Below, piece by piece: positions 13,689-22,428 of a DNA stretch of 33,497 bases (the stretch's first letter is position 1; each line of letters opens with the position of its first letter). The DNA comes from JAJPXI01 sp045595705 (GTDB lineage: Bacteria > Bacillota > Clostridia > Oscillospirales > Oscillospiraceae): the NCBI GenBank assembly GCA_045595705.1, contig JAZOBA010000035.1, positions 1 through 33,497 of the forward strand, given 5' to 3'. Position numbers and translations under genes: made by a program. Below the pieces are notes generated by a model. The model was not told where the DNA came from. It ran no database searches and saw only the letters and a list, made by a program, of their open reading frames with translations.

Positions 13689-15491
13689 ATGAGTTTTGTT
13701 CGCTCTCATATTTTAGTGTGTACCGGTACCGGCTGTTCCTCCTCGGAAAGCCCCAAGATCATTGAGGCGTTTGAGAAGGAACTGGCTGCCCGGGGCATGG
13801 ATAAGGAAGCCCGCGTGGTCAAAACCGGCTGTTTCGGTCTGTGCGCCATGGGACCCATCGTTATGGTCTACCCCGAAGGAGCCTGCTATACTCATGTCCG
13901 CCCGGAGGATGTGGCGGAGATCGTGGAAGAGCACATCATCAAGGGCCGCATTGTCAAGCGCCTTCTGCACATGGAAGGCGATGGCGGTGAAAAGGTGACC
14001 AGTCTTTCTGATACCAAGTTTTATAAGCATCAGTGCCGCATCGCCCTGCGCAACTGCGGTGTCATCAACCCCGAGAGTATCGACGAATACATCGGTGTGG
14101 ACGGTTACGCCGCTTTGGGTAAGATCCTGACCGAAAAGATGGAACCCCAGCAGGTCATCGACATCATCAAGGGCTCCGGTCTGCGTGGCCGCGGCGGTGC
14201 AGGTTTCCCAACCGGCATGAAGTGGCAATTCACCGCCGACGCACCCAGCGCCGACGGCGTGAAATATGTCTGCTGCAACGCCGACGAGGGCGACCCCGGC
14301 GCCTTCATGGACCGCTCTATTCTGGAGGGCGACCCCTTCTCGGTGGTGGAGGCTATGACCATCGCCGGTTACGCCGTAGGCGCCCATCAGGGTTACATCT
14401 ATGTGCGTGCCGAGTATCCCATTGCCATCAAACGCCTGCAGATCGCCATTGAACAGGCCCGTGAATACGGACTGCTGGGCGAGAATATCTTTGACTCCGG
14501 CTACAGCTTTGACCTGGAGCTGCGTCTGGGTGCCGGCGCCTTTGTATGTGGCGAAGAGACCGCTTTGATGATCTCCATCGAGGGTAAGCGCGGTGAACCC
14601 CGTCCCCGCCCGCCCTTCCCGGCGGTCAAGGGTCTGTTGGGCAAACCCACCTTGCTCAACAACGTTGAGACTTATGCCAACATTACATGGATCATCAACC
14701 ACGGCGCCGAGGCTTTTGCCGCCATCGGTACGGGCAAGTCCACCGGAACCAAGGTGTTCGCTCTGGGTGGCAAGATCACCAATACCGGTCTGGTGGAGGT
14801 CCCCATGGGCACCACCCTGCGTACCATCATTGAGGATATCGGCGGCGGCGTGCCCAACGGCAAGAAGTTCAAGGCCGCTCAGACCGGCGGCCCCTCGGGC
14901 GGCTGCCTGCCTGCTTCCATGCTGGACATCGCCATCGACTTTGAGTCTCTGGCCGCGGCCGGTTCCATGATGGGTTCGGGCGGCATGATCGTCATGGACG
15001 AGGACAACTGCATGGTGGACATCGCCAAGTTCTTCCTTGAATTTGTTATTGACGAGTCCTGCGGCAAGTGTACCCCCTGCCGTATCGGCACCAAGCGCCT
15101 GTACGACCTGCTGACAAAGATCACCGACGGAAACGGTACGCTGGAAGATCTGGATACCATTGAGGAACTGTGCTACCACCTGAAGAACAGTTCTTTGTGC
15201 GCTCTGGGTCAGAGTGCACCCAACCCCATTCTATCCACCCTGAAGCACTTCCGGGAGGAATACATTGCCCACGTGGTGGATAAACGCTGCCCCGCCGGCG
15301 TATGTAAGAATCTGCTGCACTTTGAGATCGACCCCGAGAAGTGCAAGGGCTGTACCCTGTGCGCCCGCAACTGTCCTGCCGGTGCCATTACCGGCGCGGT
15401 GAAGGGTGCTCATGTCATCGACCAGAATAAGTGCGTCAAGTGCGGTGTGTGTATGGACAACTGCCGTTTCGACGCCATCAAGAAGTGTTGA
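13689..15491 (+). CDS. hydB: [FeFe] hydrogenase subunit HydB (NuoF-like, NADH/FMN)
   Basis: HydB is the flavin subunit where electron bifurcation between NADH and ferredoxin is thought to occur. The start at 13689 gives 600 residues and follows a GGAGGGGGAG ribosome binding site. Domains in order: N-terminal [2Fe-2S] thioredoxin-like domain (C11-x4-C16, C48-x3-C52); NuoF FMN/NADH domain with GRGGAGFPTG (about 167-176), CNADEGDPGAF (about 196-206) and GAGAFVCGEETAL; an SLBB domain; the NuoF [4Fe-4S] motif SCGKCTPC (about 457) with SSLCALG (about 500); and two ferredoxin motifs from about 552 to Cys600. The C-terminal ferredoxin pair is typical of hydrogenase-type NuoF subunits and absent from complex I. 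Confidence 0.96.
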   Translation: MSFVRSHILVCTGTGCSSSESPKIIEAFEKELAARGMDKEARVVKTGCFGLCAMGPIVMVYPEGACYTHVRPEDVAEIVEEHIIKGRIVKRLLHMEGDGGEKVTSLSDTKFYKHQCRIALRNCGVINPESIDEYIGVDGYAALGKILTEKMEPQQVIDIIKGSGLRGRGGAGFPTGMKWQFTADAPSADGVKYVCCNADEGDPGAFMDRSILEGDPFSVVEAMTIAGYAVGAHQGYIYVRAEYPIAIKRLQIAIEQAREYGLLGENIFDSGYSFDLELRLGAGAFVCGEETALMISIEGKRGEPRPRPPFPAVKGLLGKPTLLNNVETYANITWIINHGAEAFAAIGTGKSTGTKVFALGGKITNTGLVEVPMGTTLRTIIEDIGGGVPNGKKFKAAQTGGPSGGCLPASMLDIAIDFESLAAAGSMMGSGGMIVMDEDNCMVDIAKFFLEFVIDESCGKCTPCRIGTKRLYDLLTKITDGNGTLEDLDTIEELCYHLKNSSLCALGQSAPNPILSTLKHFREEYIAHVVDKRCPAGVCKNLLHFEIDPEKCKGCTLCARNCPAGAITGAVKGAHVIDQNKCVKCGVCMDNCRFDAIKKC

Positions 15492-15509
15492 GGAAGGGAG
15501 GACGAAAGA

Positions 15510-17270
15510 ATGGAACAGAAAATGATCAAATTGAAGATCAATGATATTGACGTTACCGTTCCCGAAGGCACCACAGTGCTGGAAGCTGCCCGCAGTGCCG
15601 GCATCAAAATCCCCTCCCTGTGCTATCTGAAGGAAGCCAACGAGATCGGCGCCTGCCGTATCTGTGTGGTGGAAGTCAAGGGTGCCCGTAGTCTGATGGC
15701 CTCTTGTGTATACCCTGTGGCCGAGGGCATGGAAGTCTACACCAACACCGAAAAGGTGCGTGCCTCCCGCCGCCTGACTCTGGAGCTGATCCTGTCCAAT
15801 CACCGCATGGAGTGTCTGACCTGTGCCCGAAACGGCGACTGCGAACTGCGGCAGCTGGCCGCCGACTTCCACATCGACGCCGTGCGCTACGCCAACGATG
15901 AATTGGTACCCCGTATTGAGGATTCTGCGCTGCATCTGGTGCGCGACAACTCCAAGTGCGTCCTGTGCCGCCGCTGTGTGGCGGTGTGCCGCAAGTATCA
16001 GGATGTAGGTGTTATTGGTCCCAACGACCGTGGTTTTGACACCCACATCGGCTGCGCCTTTGACCGTGATCTGAACGAAGTCAACTGCGTGTCCTGCGGC
16101 CAGTGTATTGTGGCCTGTCCCACCGGCGCGCTGACCGAAAAAGACAACACTGCCGAGGTGTGGGCTGCTCTGCACGATCCCACCAAGCATGTGGTGGTTG
16201 GTCCCGCACCCTCCATTCGTGCCACCTTGGGTGAGTGCTTCAAAATGCCCATTGGAACCAATGTAGAGGGCAAAATGGTCACTGCACTGCGCCGTCTGGG
16301 CTTTGACAAGGTCTTTGATGTGGACACGGCGGCCGATATCACCATCATGGAAGAGGGCACCGAGTTCCTGCACCGACTGAAGGGTGAGGGTGCTCTGCCT
16401 CTGATCACCTCCTGCTCGCCCGGCTGGATCCGCTACTGCGAGCAGCACTACCCCGAAATGATCCCCAACCTGTCTACCTGTAAGTCGCCCCAGCAGATGT
16501 TCGGCGCGCTGGTCAAGAGCTACTATGCCGAGAAGGTGGGCATCGATCCCAAGGACATTTTCGTGGTGTCCATTATGCCCTGTACCGCCAAGAAGTACGA
16601 GGTCAAGCGCGAGGAGCAGCGCATGAATAACGGCTGCATGCCGGTGGATGTGTCCCTGACCACCCGTGAGCTGGCCCGTATGATCACCGATGCCGGCATC
16701 CTGTTCGACCATCTGCCTGACGGCGAGTTTGATGAGATGCTGGGAATCTCCACCGGCGCTGCTACCATCTTCGGCGCCAGCGGCGGTGTCATGGAAGCCG
16801 CCCTGCGCACCGTGGAGGAAGTGGTGACTAACGGCGAGATGGCTCCGCTGGAGTTCCACGATGTGCGCGGCATGGAGGGGATCAAGGAAGCCAGCTATGA
16901 CCTGCCCGGCAAAACGGTCAAGGTCTGCGTGGCATCCGGTTTGAGTAATGCCAAGAAGGTGCTGGACGGCATCAAGAACGGCGAGCTGGAATACGACTTT
17001 ATCGAGTTCATGGCCTGCCCCGGCGGCTGCATCAACGGCGGCGGTCAGCCTCAGCAGCCGGCTGATGTGCGCTCCTTTGTGGACTTGCGTGCTCTGCGTG
17101 CCAAGGCCTTGTACGATCAGGACGCCGGCCAGACCTACCGCAAGAGTCACGAAAACCCCGTGGTCAAGACCATCTATCAGGACTATCTGGGTCAGCCCGG
17201 CAGCCACAAGGCTCACGAACTACTGCACTGCACCTATGTGCCCCAGAAAAAGTATCGGACGGACAATTAA
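15510..17270 (+). CDS. hydA: [FeFe] hydrogenase catalytic subunit HydA
   Basis: HydA makes or oxidises H2 at the H-cluster. The 586-residue protein has a [2Fe-2S] domain (C38, C49, C52, C66), a His-ligated [4Fe-4S] cluster (H98-x3-C102-x2-C105-x5-C111), two ferredoxin clusters (C150, 153, 156, 160 and C193, 196, 199, 203), the H-cluster domain and a small-subunit-like tail. L1 is TSCSPGW (300-306), L2 is MPCTAKK with C358, and L3 is ACPGGCINGGGQP with C503 and C507. The L1 Cys pair of TSCCPxW enzymes is Cys-Ser here. As last gene of hydC-HATPase-ferredoxin-hydB-hydA it ends at a strong terminator. Maturases HydE, HydF and HydG are not in the window. Confidence 0.96.
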   Translation: MEQKMIKLKINDIDVTVPEGTTVLEAARSAGIKIPSLCYLKEANEIGACRICVVEVKGARSLMASCVYPVAEGMEVYTNTEKVRASRRLTLELILSNHRMECLTCARNGDCELRQLAADFHIDAVRYANDELVPRIEDSALHLVRDNSKCVLCRRCVAVCRKYQDVGVIGPNDRGFDTHIGCAFDRDLNEVNCVSCGQCIVACPTGALTEKDNTAEVWAALHDPTKHVVVGPAPSIRATLGECFKMPIGTNVEGKMVTALRRLGFDKVFDVDTAADITIMEEGTEFLHRLKGEGALPLITSCSPGWIRYCEQHYPEMIPNLSTCKSPQQMFGALVKSYYAEKVGIDPKDIFVVSIMPCTAKKYEVKREEQRMNNGCMPVDVSLTTRELARMITDAGILFDHLPDGEFDEMLGISTGAATIFGASGGVMEAALRTVEEVVTNGEMAPLEFHDVRGMEGIKEASYDLPGKTVKVCVASGLSNAKKVLDGIKNGELEYDFIEFMACPGGCINGGGQPQQPADVRSFVDLRALRAKALYDQDAGQTYRKSHENPVVKTIYQDYLGQPGSHKAHELLHCTYVPQKKYRTDN

Positions 17271-17284
17271 TTCTTGCACACACA

Positions 17285-17320
17285 AAAATATCCCCGGCGG
17301 ATTTCCGCCGGGGATATTTT
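17285..17320. terminator. Bidirectional terminator between hydA and the lipoprotein gene
   Basis: A perfect 16-bp stem (17285-17300 with 17305-17320), with A-rich left and T-rich right ends and a 4-nt loop, lies between convergent genes and should stop transcription from both sides. Confidence 0.9.
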
Positions 17321-17322
17321 CG

Positions 17323-18222
17323 TTATGATGTAGTTGTCAGAAGGGGGAGCAAGATCTGTCGGACTTCTTCCTCGGTCATACCGGGTCGCAGGGCGGGGTG
17401 GTGCAGCAGCTCCACCAGTTTCCAGTCCAGTTCGGAAGGCCAGCTGATGTCGGAATATCCCTGATAAAACAGACTGTCGGGGTATGTGTAGGAATCGTAG
17501 GAAAGACCCAAAGACTGGATCAATTCCTCACAGATGACTCCGGCGCGGACGTGCTCACTCATGTCGGTGCTGTACAGAATATCGGCCTGAAAAATCACAT
17601 GAGTATCGGTATACCAGTGATAATTCACGTATCCGTCAAATCCGGTGCCGTTGTGGGCGGTTCGCTCGTCCATTTCTTCCTGCGAAAGAAAGGTCAGGGT
17701 CATGTTTGCCTGCAGGGAATCGGCGGTTTCGGAAATGCCGGGGAAGCCCTCGATGCTGTTCAGTCGTTCACACAGAGCTTGTAGAACCGCTTGGTCTTCT
17801 TCGGTGTAATCGCCGACCAGAAGATAATAGATGGGAGCGGCACGGCGGCAGAGCAGAACATCTTCCGCGCCGCCACTGCTGCCATATTCGGTGTGCAGAG
17901 CGGTCTGGACAAAATAGTCGATGACCTCCTGCGCAGTGTGAGTGAGCGTAGGTGTAGGCGCCGGAGTAGGTGTAGGCGTCGGAGTCGGCGTAGGAGTAGG
18001 TGTAGGCGCCGGTGTCGGAGTCGGTGTCGGAGTCGGAGTCGGTGTCGGAGTAGGCGTTGGAGTTGGAGTAGGCATCGGAGTAGGCGCGGGAGTAGGTGTG
18101 GGCGTTGGAGTCGGAGTTGCAGCAGGGGTTGGTGCAGGAGATGGAGCCGGAGCGGGAATACTACAGCCGCCAAGCATACCAAGCAGGATGAGCAACGGCA
18201 CAATCAGCCGCAGAGTTTTCAT
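17323..18222 (-). CDS. Pro/Thr-repeat lipoprotein with DUF2927-like C-terminal domain
   Basis: The 299-residue protein has a lipoprotein signal peptide with lipobox LGGC and acylated Cys20. Residues from about 24 to 98 are almost pure Pro-Thr-Pro-Ala repeats, a flexible wall-spanning linker. The C-terminal 200 residues contain ICEELIQSLGLSYDSYTYP, a PDSLF motif and LRPGMTEEEV near the end, which resemble DUF2927-family domains; that assignment is from memory and unchecked. GAGGTGG precedes the ATG. It would sit on the outer face of the cytoplasmic membrane with its domain extended through the peptidoglycan. It has its own promoter and is probably monocistronic. The function is unknown. Confidence 0.8.
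   Translation of the reverse strand: MKTLRLIVPLLILLGMLGGCSIPAPAPSPAPTPAATPTPTPTPTPAPTPMPTPTPTPTPTPTPTPTPTPTPAPTPTPTPTPTPTPTPAPTPTLTHTAQEVIDYFVQTALHTEYGSSGGAEDVLLCRRAAPIYYLLVGDYTEEDQAVLQALCERLNSIEGFPGISETADSLQANMTLTFLSQEEMDERTAHNGTGFDGYVNYHWYTDTHVIFQADILYSTDMSEHVRAGVICEELIQSLGLSYDSYTYPDSLFYQGYSDISWPSELDWKLVELLHHPALRPGMTEEEVRQILLPLLTTTS
17943..18160. repeat. Hexanucleotide-type low-complexity tract encoding the Pro/Thr linker
   Basis: About 218 bp of near-tandem 6-bp units of the form GGNGTN on the plus strand encode the alternating Thr-Pro and Ala-Pro dipeptides on the minus strand. Units vary at silent positions, and changes in copy number would keep the reading frame. Both strands are open through the tract, which produces a spurious Gly-Val frame on the plus strand. 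Confidence 0.85.
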
Positions 18223-18261
18223 ACAACCACCTCATAATTGCCGCAGCAGGACGTTTTCTTC

Positions 18262-18290
18262 AGTGTATCAGAAAAGAAACTCTCAGACAA
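18262..18290 (-). promoter_or_regulatory. Promoter candidate for the lipoprotein gene
   Basis: Minus-strand -35 TTGTCT (18285-18290), a 17-bp spacer and an extended -10 TGATACACT (hexamer 18262-18267). Confidence 0.45.
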
Positions 18291-18343
18291 GGGGGAGACG
18301 GTATTTACAAGGATGCAGATTGTGGGCAAAAAGGGGTTTTTCA

Positions 18344-18372
18344 TTGCTTTTTAGGCCGTGAGGGTGTAAAAT
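18344..18372 (+). promoter_or_regulatory. Promoter candidate for the purine salvage genes
   Basis: A -35 TTGCTT (18344-18349), a 17-bp spacer and -10 TAAAAT (18367-18372), about 30 nt before the punA ribosome binding site. Confidence 0.45.
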
Positions 18373-18408
18373 ATTCTGTACCATTTTATACTAGGAGGGG
18401 TGCCGCTT

Positions 18409-19236
18409 ATGACGCACTACACCTTTGCACAATATCAGGAGAGCGCGGATGCTGTCCGTGCAAAAATCGGAGACTTCAAACCTGCTGTGGCCATGGTCCT
18501 GGGGTCCGGATTGGGGTACATGGGCGATCTGGTGGACAACGCCGTGGTGGTTCCCTACGGTGAGATTCCACATTTCAAAGTGTCCACCGCCCCCGGTCAT
18601 AAGGGACAGCTGGTGTTTGGCCAGCTGAATGGCTGCAATGTGGCTGTCATGCAGGGCCGCATGCATCACTACGAGGGCTACTCCTACGAGGAAGTGTCCT
18701 ACGCCGTGCGTGTACTGCGTCTGCTGGGCTGTGATAAGCTGATTGTCACCAATGCCGCCGGCTGCGTGCGTACCGACTGGAAGGCCGGCGATCTGATGCT
18801 GATCACCGACCATATCAAGATGTTCATGGAATCTCCTCTGCGCGGAGAGAATATCCCCGAGTTTGGCACCCGATTTCCCGACGCATCCCACCTGTACACT
18901 CCCGCCCTGCAGAATGTGGCTCGCGATGCGGCTGCTGAGTTGGGTATTTCCCTGCGAGAGGGAGTCTATATGTACTTCCCCGGCCCCCAGTATGAAACTC
19001 CGGCCGAGGTCCGTATGGCCCGCACGCTGGGTGGTGACGCCGTGGGTATGTCCACCGCCCCCGAGGTCATTGTGGCCGGTCACTGCGGCATGGACGTGCT
19101 GGGCTTTACCCTGCTGAGCAACATGGCTGCCGGCATTCTGGACCAGCCCCTCAGCGAACAGGAAGTGCTGGATGCCGCCGCTACCGCCCGGGAGCGGTTC
19201 TCGGCACTGATTCTCAACTGTCTGAAGAAGATGTAA
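18409..19236 (+). CDS. punA: Purine nucleoside phosphorylase
   Basis: This enzyme cleaves inosine and guanosine with phosphate to the base and ribose 1-phosphate. The 275-residue protein belongs to the trimeric PNP/MTA phosphorylase family: GSGLGYMGDL (phosphate loop) near the N terminus, MQGRMHHYEGYS, TNAAGCVR and ETPAEVRMARTLGGDAVGMSTAPEV are all visible. I chose the ATG at 18409 because the AGGAGGGG ribosome binding site ends at a GTG (18400) that could otherwise be read as a start. It is followed after 22 nt by a nucleoside deaminase gene, which fits a purine salvage operon. Confidence 0.95.
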   Translation: MTHYTFAQYQESADAVRAKIGDFKPAVAMVLGSGLGYMGDLVDNAVVVPYGEIPHFKVSTAPGHKGQLVFGQLNGCNVAVMQGRMHHYEGYSYEEVSYAVRVLRLLGCDKLIVTNAAGCVRTDWKAGDLMLITDHIKMFMESPLRGENIPEFGTRFPDASHLYTPALQNVARDAAAELGISLREGVYMYFPGPQYETPAEVRMARTLGGDAVGMSTAPEVIVAGHCGMDVLGFTLLSNMAAGILDQPLSEQEVLDAAATARERFSALILNCLKKM

Positions 19237-19258
19237 GCACACGGAAAGGAGAATCCCG

Positions 19259-20569
19259 ATGTCCATTCTCTTTACCAATGTCACTGCTGTCACCATGGAC
19301 CCGACTGCCCCTTTGCTGAAGGATGCCTATGTTCTGGTGGAAGGTACAAAAATCGTCCGTGTGGGCACCGAGAGACCGGTTGGCACGTTTGAGCAGACGA
19401 TTGACTGCACCGGTAAGGTCATGATGCCCGGTTTTGTCAATACCCACACCCATATTCCCATGACTTTGCTGCGGGGTTACGGCGGTGGGTATGATTTGCA
19501 CACCTGGCTCAATGACTATATTTTCCCGGCTGAGGCCAAACTGGATGCGCGCGCTGTGGCTGCCGGCACCGGATTGGGGCTGGCTGAGATGATTTCCTCC
19601 GGTGTGACCTGCATTGCCGACATGTATGCCCACACCGGAACCGTCGCCCAGGAGATTGTTAACGCCGGTATCAGTGCCAACCTGTGCTGCGGCGGTGTTT
19701 ATTTCGGTGCGCCAGAGGATTTTACCCCTGACAAGTGTAACGACTGCCGCAATCAGCAGGTGCTGACCGAGCAGTGGCACAATTACAACGACGGGCAAAT
19801 CCGTGTTGACGCATCCATCCACGCAGAGTACACTTCCAATGCCCCCCTGTGGCAGTGGATGGCCGATTTTGCCCGCCTGCACAATCAGCGCATGCACGTG
19901 CACGTGTCCGAAACCAAGGCTGAGCAAGCTGCCAGTCTGGATCGCCATGGCAAGACGCCCATTCAGATTCTAAACGAGTACGGCGTGTGGGACAACGGTG
20001 CCATTGCCGCCCACTGCGTGTACACCACTGAGGAAGACTGGGAAATAATGAAGGCCAAGGACGTGTCCGCCGTGCACAATCCCTACTCCAACTTAAAGTT
20101 GGGTTCCGGCGTGGCCCGTGTGCCTGCTATGATGGCCGCCGGGGTCAATGTAGCCCTGGGCACCGATGGCGTCAGTTCCCACAATTCCATCGATATGTTT
20201 GCCGATATGAAGCTGGCTGCCATTCTCCACAATGGTGTAAACTGTGATCCTGCTGCCATGAGCGCGCGCCGCGCCCTGCAGATGGCCACCGTTAACGGTG
20301 CCCGTGCACTGGGCCGTGACACCGGTGTCCTTGCCGTGGGTAAGATGGCTGACCTGATTTTGGTGGACTTTGATGCTCCCAACCTGATCCCTTGCCATGA
20401 CGTGGAAGAAAACCTCGTCTTTTCGGCCTGCGGAGCCAACGTGGTTATGAATATGGCCCGAGGCAAGGTCATATACAAGGATGGGGAGTTCCTGACCCTT
20501 GATTTGGAACGAATCAAGCAAGAAATCCGGGATTACGCGATTCCGCTGGTATTTGGTGCAAGCAAGTAA
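19259..20569 (+). CDS. mtaD: Amidohydrolase, MTA/SAH deaminase type
   Basis: The 436-residue protein is a metal-dependent amidohydrolase of the 5-methylthioadenosine/S-adenosylhomocysteine deaminase group. Metal ligands are H63-x-H65 (NTHTHIPM), a His in HVHVSETKAE (about 210), a His in AHCVYTT (about 250) and the Asp of GTDGVSSHNS (about 302). The LLRGYGGGYDLHTWL segment after the first His pair is diagnostic for this group. GGAAAGGAG precedes the start. With the PNP gene upstream it would deaminate MTA, SAH or adenosine to inosine-type nucleosides that a phosphorylase can split. The exact substrate cannot be read from sequence. Confidence 0.9.
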   Translation: MSILFTNVTAVTMDPTAPLLKDAYVLVEGTKIVRVGTERPVGTFEQTIDCTGKVMMPGFVNTHTHIPMTLLRGYGGGYDLHTWLNDYIFPAEAKLDARAVAAGTGLGLAEMISSGVTCIADMYAHTGTVAQEIVNAGISANLCCGGVYFGAPEDFTPDKCNDCRNQQVLTEQWHNYNDGQIRVDASIHAEYTSNAPLWQWMADFARLHNQRMHVHVSETKAEQAASLDRHGKTPIQILNEYGVWDNGAIAAHCVYTTEEDWEIMKAKDVSAVHNPYSNLKLGSGVARVPAMMAAGVNVALGTDGVSSHNSIDMFADMKLAAILHNGVNCDPAAMSARRALQMATVNGARALGRDTGVLAVGKMADLILVDFDAPNLIPCHDVEENLVFSACGANVVMNMARGKVIYKDGEFLTLDLERIKQEIRDYAIPLVFGASK

Positions 20570-20582
20570 GGAGGCCTGTCTT

Positions 20583-22391
20583 TTGTCCGGACAGCAAAAA
20601 AAGAACACATTTTACGGTGCCGCTGCCATTTTGGCCGTGGGAACCATTGTGGTGAAAATCATCGGCGCCATTTATAAGATTCCGCTGGGCATCCTCCTGA
20701 CCGATGAGGCCTACGGTGACTTTAACGGCGCATACAACATTTACAGCTTTTTTCTGATGCTGGCTACGGCGGGCCTTCCGGTGGCGCTGTCCAAGACGGT
20801 GTCCGAAGTGAACTCGCTGGGCAGAGAAAATCAGAAGGATAAGGTCTTTAAGGTAGCTTTCTGCGCATTTTTGACCATGGGCGTGTTCAGTTTTATCTGC
20901 ATGTCGGTGTTTGGCAGGACGGTTGCCACCTATGTCATACAGAACGAGAAGGCGGTCTATGCCGTACAGGCCTTATCGGTGTCGGTGCTGTGCAGTTGCT
21001 GCTGCTCGGCTTTCCGCGGCTATGCGCAGGGGCATCTGAACATGATTCCTACCACGGTTTCTCAGATTATTGAGGCCGTGAGCAAAATGGTTCTGGGTCT
21101 GCTGCTGGCAGTGCTTATTCTCCACTCCGCCATTCAGCCCCAGGAACTGCGGGAACGCTTGTCTGCCGTGGGCGCTCTGGTGGGTGTTTCAATCGGAAGC
21201 GTGCTTTCGGTGGCTTTTCTGGCATGGGACTATTTCCGCAATCGCCGCCGCAATCGGGTGCAGGCAACCGACCTGCCCGATGGCGCAAAAAAAGTGCTGG
21301 GCAATCTGCTCAAGCTGGCCATTCCCATTACGCTGAGTTCCTGCACGCTGTCCATTGTCAACCTGATTGACACAGGATTGGTCAGCAGCCAGCTGCAGTC
21401 GGTTTTTGTCGCCATGGAAGGCGGCTTGGCCGATGTGGGCAGCAGCGCAATGGACATTTTCCCCAAAGCATTGGCTATCTTCCAGCGAAATACCGCCGCG
21501 TTTCAGGAAATGGTGGCACAGGGGCAGGCTACTACGCTGGATCCCATTCTGGACTCGTCCCGCGAACTCTATGGCATTTACAGCAAGACCATGAGCATTT
21601 ACAATCTGCCCTTTAACCTGATGATCCCCCTGACCGCCTGCATTGTGCCCGGTGTGTCGGCTTGCATTGCCAACAAGGATCGGCTGGGCGCCAAGCGCAC
21701 CACCGAATCAGCCATGCGTATTGCCGGTATGATCGCCTTGCCCTGTGGCTTCGGCTTGTTTGCCCTGGGCGCCCCCATCATGCAGTTGTTGACCGTGAAT
21801 AACGTGGATACAACCATCGCCGGTCCGTTGCTGTCCATTCTGGGCATTGCATCGATTTTTGTATCCATTCAGGTGGTGGCAGCCTCTATTCTGCAGGCCA
21901 ACGGCATTGTTAATCTGCCCATCATTACCATGGTCATCGGAGGTATTGCAAAAATCATCGTCAGCTACTCTTTGGTGGGCAATCCGAAGTTCATGATTTA
22001 CGGGGCTCCGTTGGGAACGCTGACCTGCTTTGCAGTGGTAGCCATTCTGAATCTGATCGTCATCAAGCGCCGGGTACCTAATCCCCCGGGTTACGCCACA
22101 GTGTTTGTCAAGCCGCTGGCCGCTTCGGTGATTATGGCCGCCGCCGCATGGGGCACGCACGGTCTGGCCGATAAGATCCTTCGGTCTATGGACCTGTTTT
22201 GGAAGGTCAATGAGCAGACTGGTGCGCTTTCGTATTCCTTTGTGGGCAGTGCTCTGGCAACCTTGATTGCCATTGCGGTTGCCGTGGTGGTGTACGCTGT
22301 TTTGATTCTTCTGTTGCGCACCATTTCCAAGGAAGACCTTGCATTGATGCCCAAAGGTGAAAAAATCGCGAAAATCCTTCATATTAAGTGA
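20583..22391 (+). CDS. SpoVB/MurJ-like polysaccharide flippase (yabM-type)
   Basis: The protein is a polytopic MOP-superfamily transporter of about 602 residues with roughly 14 hydrophobic segments. N-terminal FYGAAAILAVGTIVVKIIG and AYNIYSFFLMLATAGLPVALSKTVSE are typical of SpoVB/YabM and lipid-II flippase relatives. The start is probably TTG at 20583, which is spaced correctly from an AGGAGG at 20569-20575 overlapping the previous stop; the ATG at 20499 lies inside mtaD. It likely moves an undecaprenyl-linked precursor across the membrane. The order with mazG, HU and the S4 gene downstream matches yabM-yabN-yabO of Bacillus, supporting the YabM assignment. Confidence 0.88.
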   Translation: MSGQQKKNTFYGAAAILAVGTIVVKIIGAIYKIPLGILLTDEAYGDFNGAYNIYSFFLMLATAGLPVALSKTVSEVNSLGRENQKDKVFKVAFCAFLTMGVFSFICMSVFGRTVATYVIQNEKAVYAVQALSVSVLCSCCCSAFRGYAQGHLNMIPTTVSQIIEAVSKMVLGLLLAVLILHSAIQPQELRERLSAVGALVGVSIGSVLSVAFLAWDYFRNRRRNRVQATDLPDGAKKVLGNLLKLAIPITLSSCTLSIVNLIDTGLVSSQLQSVFVAMEGGLADVGSSAMDIFPKALAIFQRNTAAFQEMVAQGQATTLDPILDSSRELYGIYSKTMSIYNLPFNLMIPLTACIVPGVSACIANKDRLGAKRTTESAMRIAGMIALPCGFGLFALGAPIMQLLTVNNVDTTIAGPLLSILGIASIFVSIQVVAASILQANGIVNLPIITMVIGGIAKIIVSYSLVGNPKFMIYGAPLGTLTCFAVVAILNLIVIKRRVPNPPGYATVFVKPLAASVIMAAAAWGTHGLADKILRSMDLFWKVNEQTGALSYSFVGSALATLIAIAVAVVVYAVLILLLRTISKEDLALMPKGEKIAKILHIK

Positions 22392-22428
22392 CAAATATAA
22401 CAAAATGGCTTGCAGAAGGGTAAGAAAT

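Noticed and set aside
15231..17216. 661-codon minus-strand frame opposite hydA
   Set aside because: It is antisense to hydA, whose cluster motifs are complete; the composition is shadow-like.
17943..18160. CRISPR-like or VNTR array
   Set aside because: The units are 6 bp and coding, with no spacers.
17942..18361. Gly-Val repeat protein on the plus strand
   Set aside because: It is the antisense reading of the Pro/Thr repeat; the minus-strand frame has a lipobox, ribosome binding site and promoter.
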